From Methylobacterium sp. GXS13 (GTDB lineage: Bacteria; Pseudomonadota; Alphaproteobacteria; Rhizobiales; Beijerinckiaceae): a stretch of DNA of 64,000 bases. Within the stretch, counting starts at the first letter, position 1. Every line of letters begins with the position of its first letter. Below the pieces are notes generated by a model that had not been told where the DNA came from, did not search any database, and worked only from the letters and a program-made list of their open reading frames with translations. Below, one piece after another: positions 61,065 through 64,000 of the stretch. The stretch is taken from the NCBI RefSeq assembly GCF_001455965.1, contig NZ_LKKO01000020.1, positions 45,337 through 109,336 of the forward strand, given 5' to 3'. The translations under genes were made by a program, and so were the position numbers.

Positions 61065-62224
61065 TCGTCGTCGTCGCGGTCCGCTTCGGCGAACTCACCG
61101 GAGAGCTTCAGCCCCTCGATCCAGGTCTCGCCCTCGCGCTTGACCACGACCCGGCGCAGGGCGCCGCCATGGGTGGCGATCCCGTCCGCCAGTCGCTCGG
61201 AATGCGTAACCAGCCAGACCTGGGTGCGCTGGGCCGCCCGGGCGATCAGCCGGGCCAGCGGCTCCATCAGGTCGGGATGGAGGCTGGTCTCCGGCTCGTT
61301 CAGCGCGATGAACGGCGGCAAGCGGTAGCCCAGCAGGGCGCCCATGAGGGCGAGGTAGCGCAGCGTCCCGTCCGACAGCTCCGCCGGGCAGAAGACCCGG
61401 TTCGGAAAGTCGGGCATCGTCATCCCGAAGCCTGCCTCGCGTCCGGGCACCGGCACCACCAGCCGGGCGCCCGGAAACGCCTCGTCCAGGGCTTCGTCGA
61501 GGTCGGCCGTGTCCTGCCGGATATGCGCCAGGGTGGCGAACACGGCGGCAAGGTCCGACCCGTCGGATGCGAGCGTCGGCGTGGTTACGGCGAGGCAAGG
61601 ACGGCGCAGGGGCGCGTCGGCGTCCGTGCGGAACGCGTGATGGAAGCGCCATGCCATCATGGCGAGGCGCACCAGGGCGATCTCCGGGTGCAGCGTGGCG
61701 TCCAGGAAGGTGCCGAGCGCCGTCTCGGTGGGCAGCAGATCGATGCCGAGCGAGCGCTTGCGCCCGTCCTCGTCGCGAACGAAGCCGGTCCGGCCGTCGC
61801 GGTCGAGGATCACCGCCTTTCGGGGGCCGGCGCGCACCGATAGGCGCTCGGCCTTTACCTGCGGCTCCTGGGCGAAAGCTGCGCCGATGGGAACACCGGC
61901 AACCTGCGGCACCAGCCCGATCTCGACCGCGTAGATGAAGCCCTGCCCGGTTACGTCATCGTGCAGGGTGGCGGACAGCCGGATCCGGGCCGCCTCACCG
62001 TGCCGCCGACGTCCGGCCCAGAGCGACGAATCCATGCCGCCCTCCGCGGCCAGGTCCCGGGTGAGCGTCCCACGGGCGGCGGCCTGCAGCAATTCGAGGC
62101 CGCGATAGAGGTTGGTCTTGCCGGTGCCGTTGCCGCCCACGAACACCGACAGGTCGTCCACTGGGAAACCGATCCGACGCAGCGACCGGTAGCCCGAGAC
62201 CGCGATTTCCCGAACCGCCAGCAT
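61061..62224 (-). CDS. AAA family ATPase (AAA_21 type)
   Basis: The 387-residue protein has an SMC-like P-loop near the N-terminus (FVGGNGTGKTNLYRGLELL). Late motifs include ELSDGTLRYLALMGALL (signature), PPFIALNEPETSLHPDLMEPLA (Walker B) and QVWLVTHSERLAD (switch histidine). These stand-alone predicted ATPases are poorly characterised; some belong to phage defence or to repair. The 3' end overlaps fabI by four bases. The downstream gene (upstream in coordinates) is a PPK2-type kinase 16 bases from its start. Confidence 0.85.
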   Translation of the reverse strand: MLAVREIAVSGYRSLRRIGFPVDDLSVFVGGNGTGKTNLYRGLELLQAAARGTLTRDLAAEGGMDSSLWAGRRRHGEAARIRLSATLHDDVTGQGFIYAVEIGLVPQVAGVPIGAAFAQEPQVKAERLSVRAGPRKAVILDRDGRTGFVRDEDGRKRSLGIDLLPTETALGTFLDATLHPEIALVRLAMMAWRFHHAFRTDADAPLRRPCLAVTTPTLASDGSDLAAVFATLAHIRQDTADLDEALDEAFPGARLVVPVPGREAGFGMTMPDFPNRVFCPAELSDGTLRYLALMGALLGYRLPPFIALNEPETSLHPDLMEPLARLIARAAQRTQVWLVTHSERLADGIATHGGALRRVVVKREGETWIEGLKLSGEFAEADRDDDD

Positions 62225-62239
62225 TTGGCACCCCTTCGA

Positions 62240-63232
62240 TCAATCCGGGACCTTCAGGTCGGCGATGCCCGTCTTCGCTCGGGGGAATCGCGGGTCCATC
62301 GCCTCCAGCGTATCGGCGATCGTGCGGGCAATCACGTAGTTGCGGAACCACTTGTGGTTGGCCGGCACCACCAGCCACGGGGCGTGCGGCGTCGCGCATC
62401 GGGAGAGCGCGTCCGCGAAGGCCTGCTGATAGGCATCCCAGGATTTCCTCTCGACGAGGTCGGCCGGGTCGAACTTCCAATGCTTCTCCGGGTCGGCGAT
62501 CCGGGCCTCAAGCCGCTTCTTCTGCTCGCCCTTGGAAATGTGCAGGAAGAACTTGATCACCACCGTGCCGGAATCGGCGAGCAACCGCTCGAAATCGTTG
62601 ATGAGCCGGTAGCGGCCCTGCCAGACGGCGTCCGGCACGAGATTCTTCACCCGCACCACGAGGACGTCTTCGTAATGGCTGCGGTTGAACACCCCGATCA
62701 TGCCGCGCCCCGGCGTCTTGGCGTGGTAGCGCCACAGGAAGTCGTGATCGAGCTCGTCGCTCGACGGCACCTTGAACGAGGTCACCGTGCAGCCCTGCGG
62801 GTTCACCCCCTTGAGCACCGCACGAATCGTCCCGTCCTTGCCGCCGGTGTCGATCGCCTGGAAAACCAGCAGCAGGCTGCGCGCGCGCTCGGCATAGAGC
62901 CGCTCCTGCAACGCGCTGATGCGGTCGCGTTCCCCTGCAAGAGCCTCCTTCGCCCAGGCCTTATCGAGGCCGCCATCGGCGTCGGCATCGATCGCTGCGA
63001 GATCGACGCGCGTCCCGGGCTCGACGGTCACGATGCCCGGGGCTGCCAAGATCTTCACCCCGCTGTGGCCCCCCAGAGCCGCCGGGACCGTCCCGGCGAT
63101 CGCATCGGCCGCTCCGGCCCAGAGGGCGGTGGAGGGCGCTCGAGCCCGGGCAGATTGGTGCCGATCGGGGCCGTCTGTCACGGCGTCCTCATGCGACTGG
63201 CCGGGAAGATGCTTGCCGTGCTTCTTGGACAT
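62240..63232 (-). CDS. Polyphosphate kinase 2 family protein
   Basis: The 330-residue protein is of the PPK2 type that phosphorylates nucleotides with polyphosphate. Its P-loop is in VFQAIDTGGKDGTIRAVLKG, with VNPQGCTVTSFKVPSSDELDHDFLWRYH, the NRSHYEDV Walker B-like motif and lid region residues (KFFLHISKGEQKKRLEARI). ATG at 63232 is used, leaving a variable N-terminal region of about 95 residues. Whether it prefers AMP, ADP or other nucleotides is not clear. Confidence 0.9.
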   Translation of the reverse strand: MSKKHGKHLPGQSHEDAVTDGPDRHQSARARAPSTALWAGAADAIAGTVPAALGGHSGVKILAAPGIVTVEPGTRVDLAAIDADADGGLDKAWAKEALAGERDRISALQERLYAERARSLLLVFQAIDTGGKDGTIRAVLKGVNPQGCTVTSFKVPSSDELDHDFLWRYHAKTPGRGMIGVFNRSHYEDVLVVRVKNLVPDAVWQGRYRLINDFERLLADSGTVVIKFFLHISKGEQKKRLEARIADPEKHWKFDPADLVERKSWDAYQQAFADALSRCATPHAPWLVVPANHKWFRNYVIARTIADTLEAMDPRFPRAKTGIADLKVPD

Positions 63233-63321
63233 GGGCAGGACCTGTTCCGGGGCATTGCCGACGAACGCCCAGAACGGTTGGCGAGCCCGGCCGTTCCGGG
63301 CACCTGCGCAGCGACAGGACT

Positions 63322-63918
63322 TTGACACGGTTGGCCACGATCTATTTCATCCGCCACGGCCAGACCGCCTGGAATGCCGAGGGCCGCCTGCAGGGCAGTC
63401 GCGACATCGACCTCAACCCGCAGGGGGAGGCGCAGGCCGTCGCTGTGGCCGAGCGCCTGGCCGCCGTGGCGGGTCCGCGCCTGGCGCAGGCGGAGTTCCT
63501 CGCGAGCCCGCTCAAGCGTACGCGGCGGACCATGGAGATCCTGCGGACCAGCTTGGGGCTGCCGCCGGGGGAATACCGCACAGATCCGCGGCTGCGGGAG
63601 ATCGGTTTCGGAACCTGGGAGGGCTCGACCTGGGCCGAGATCCGGCGCCGCGATCCCGGGCGCGCCTCGGCGCGCGACCGCGAACGCTGGAACCACCGTC
63701 CGCCCGGGCTCGGCGGGGAGAGCTACGCCACCTTGGTCGAGCGGGTCGGCCCGGTCCTGGCCGATCTGCAGGGGGATGCCGTGGTGGTCGCCCATGGTGG
63801 TGTGGCACGCGCGGCCCTGGTCGCCCTGGGCCTCCTCGACGTCTACGCCGCGCCCCGCCTCGGCATCCGCCAGGGCGAGGGGCTGGTCCTGGAGCCGACC
63901 GGCTGGCGCTGGGCTTGA
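63322..63918 (+). CDS. Histidine phosphatase family protein (phosphoglycerate mutase-like)
   Basis: The 198-residue protein has the catalytic RHGQT motif (YFIRHGQTAWNAEGRLQG), the second arginine region SPLKRTRRTMEIL, an acidic residue in REIGFGTWEGSTW and the distal histidine in VVVAHGG. It belongs to the branch-1 histidine phosphatases, which act on various phosphate esters; the substrate is unknown. The start is TTG at 63322 or 63331. It is divergent from the PPK2 gene by about 90 bases. Confidence 0.88.
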   Translation: MTRLATIYFIRHGQTAWNAEGRLQGSRDIDLNPQGEAQAVAVAERLAAVAGPRLAQAEFLASPLKRTRRTMEILRTSLGLPPGEYRTDPRLREIGFGTWEGSTWAEIRRRDPGRASARDRERWNHRPPGLGGESYATLVERVGPVLADLQGDAVVVAHGGVARAALVALGLLDVYAAPRLGIRQGEGLVLEPTGWRWA

Positions 63919-64000
63919 GCATCCCTCGCGGGAGCCGCGCCGCACCCTCGCGGGCGGCAGGAGACATCCCGGTCGCCGTGCGTTTTGATAGACACGCGGC

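Noticed and set aside
1..64000. tRNA, rRNA, CRISPR arrays, integrases and insertion sequences
   Set aside because: The intergenic stretches were scanned by eye on both strands; none contains a cloverleaf-like gene, regularly spaced repeats or a transposase/integrase frame. A covariance-model search would be decisive.

Overview
The window looks like chromosomal DNA of a methylotrophic alphaproteobacterium, most likely Methylobacterium or a close relative. This is inferred from the very high GC content, the close packing of genes on both strands, the lptC-lptA-lptB block, and an fmdA/fmdB/amiE plus urt-type amide utilisation locus of the kind known from methylotrophs. Protein families were recognised by eye from motifs; no database search was possible. 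No rRNA, tRNA, CRISPR array, phage or insertion sequence was recognised.

Layout. 1-6.3 kb: the end of a DUF4160-like gene with a DUF2442 partner, htpG, the LPS transport genes lptC-lptA-lptB, and a DHH phosphoesterase. 6.4-7.8 kb: an MFS transporter, followed by a palindromic repeat with 11-base C and G runs. 8-22 kb: a Wzx/Wzy-type exopolysaccharide locus made of several transcription units. These encode an export lipoprotein, a chain-length regulator, a degenerate tyrosine-kinase-like ATPase, an O-antigen ligase/polymerase, a flippase, four glycosyltransferases, a beta-helix lipoprotein, two hexapeptide acyltransferases and a methyltransferase. A LuxR-type regulator is divergent from the export gene. 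No priming glycosyltransferase is seen. 23.7-32.7 kb: housekeeping and small genes (a GNAT acetyltransferase, DUF2147 and DUF427 proteins, a serine hydrolase, otsB, glk, an MFS transporter and a hydroxyacid dehydrogenase). 32.7-40.6 kb: a long CoA-transferase, a leuA gene interrupted by one in-frame TAG, an AraC regulator, a diheme c-type cytochrome and an SDR enzyme.

The most interesting block is 40.9-55.9 kb. A minus-strand set of genes encodes a complete urea/short-chain amide ABC importer (UrtA-E type). It continues with an alpha/beta hydrolase, formamidase FmdA, the zinc-ribbon protein FmdB, aliphatic amidase AmiE and a ClpP-like protein. Two copies of a GC-rich palindromic element of about 165 bp sit inside this set, one after urtA and one before amiE. 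Divergent from urtA is a 1124-residue protein that joins an NCS1 nucleobase-type permease to an eight-cysteine cluster, a histidine kinase and a receiver. Its gene overlaps that of a LuxR-type response regulator. The divergent intergenic region holds a sigma-54-like promoter facing urtA, a palindrome, and an intrinsic terminator-like hairpin in the leader of the kinase gene. I infer that the fused permease-kinase senses a nitrogenous compound and controls the amide/urea operon.

56.1-64 kb: a frameshifted DUF488 gene, a GH25 lysozyme-like lipoprotein, a Crp/Fnr regulator, a VOC protein, a DnaJ-type cochaperone, fabI, an AAA ATPase, a PPK2-family kinase and a histidine phosphatase.
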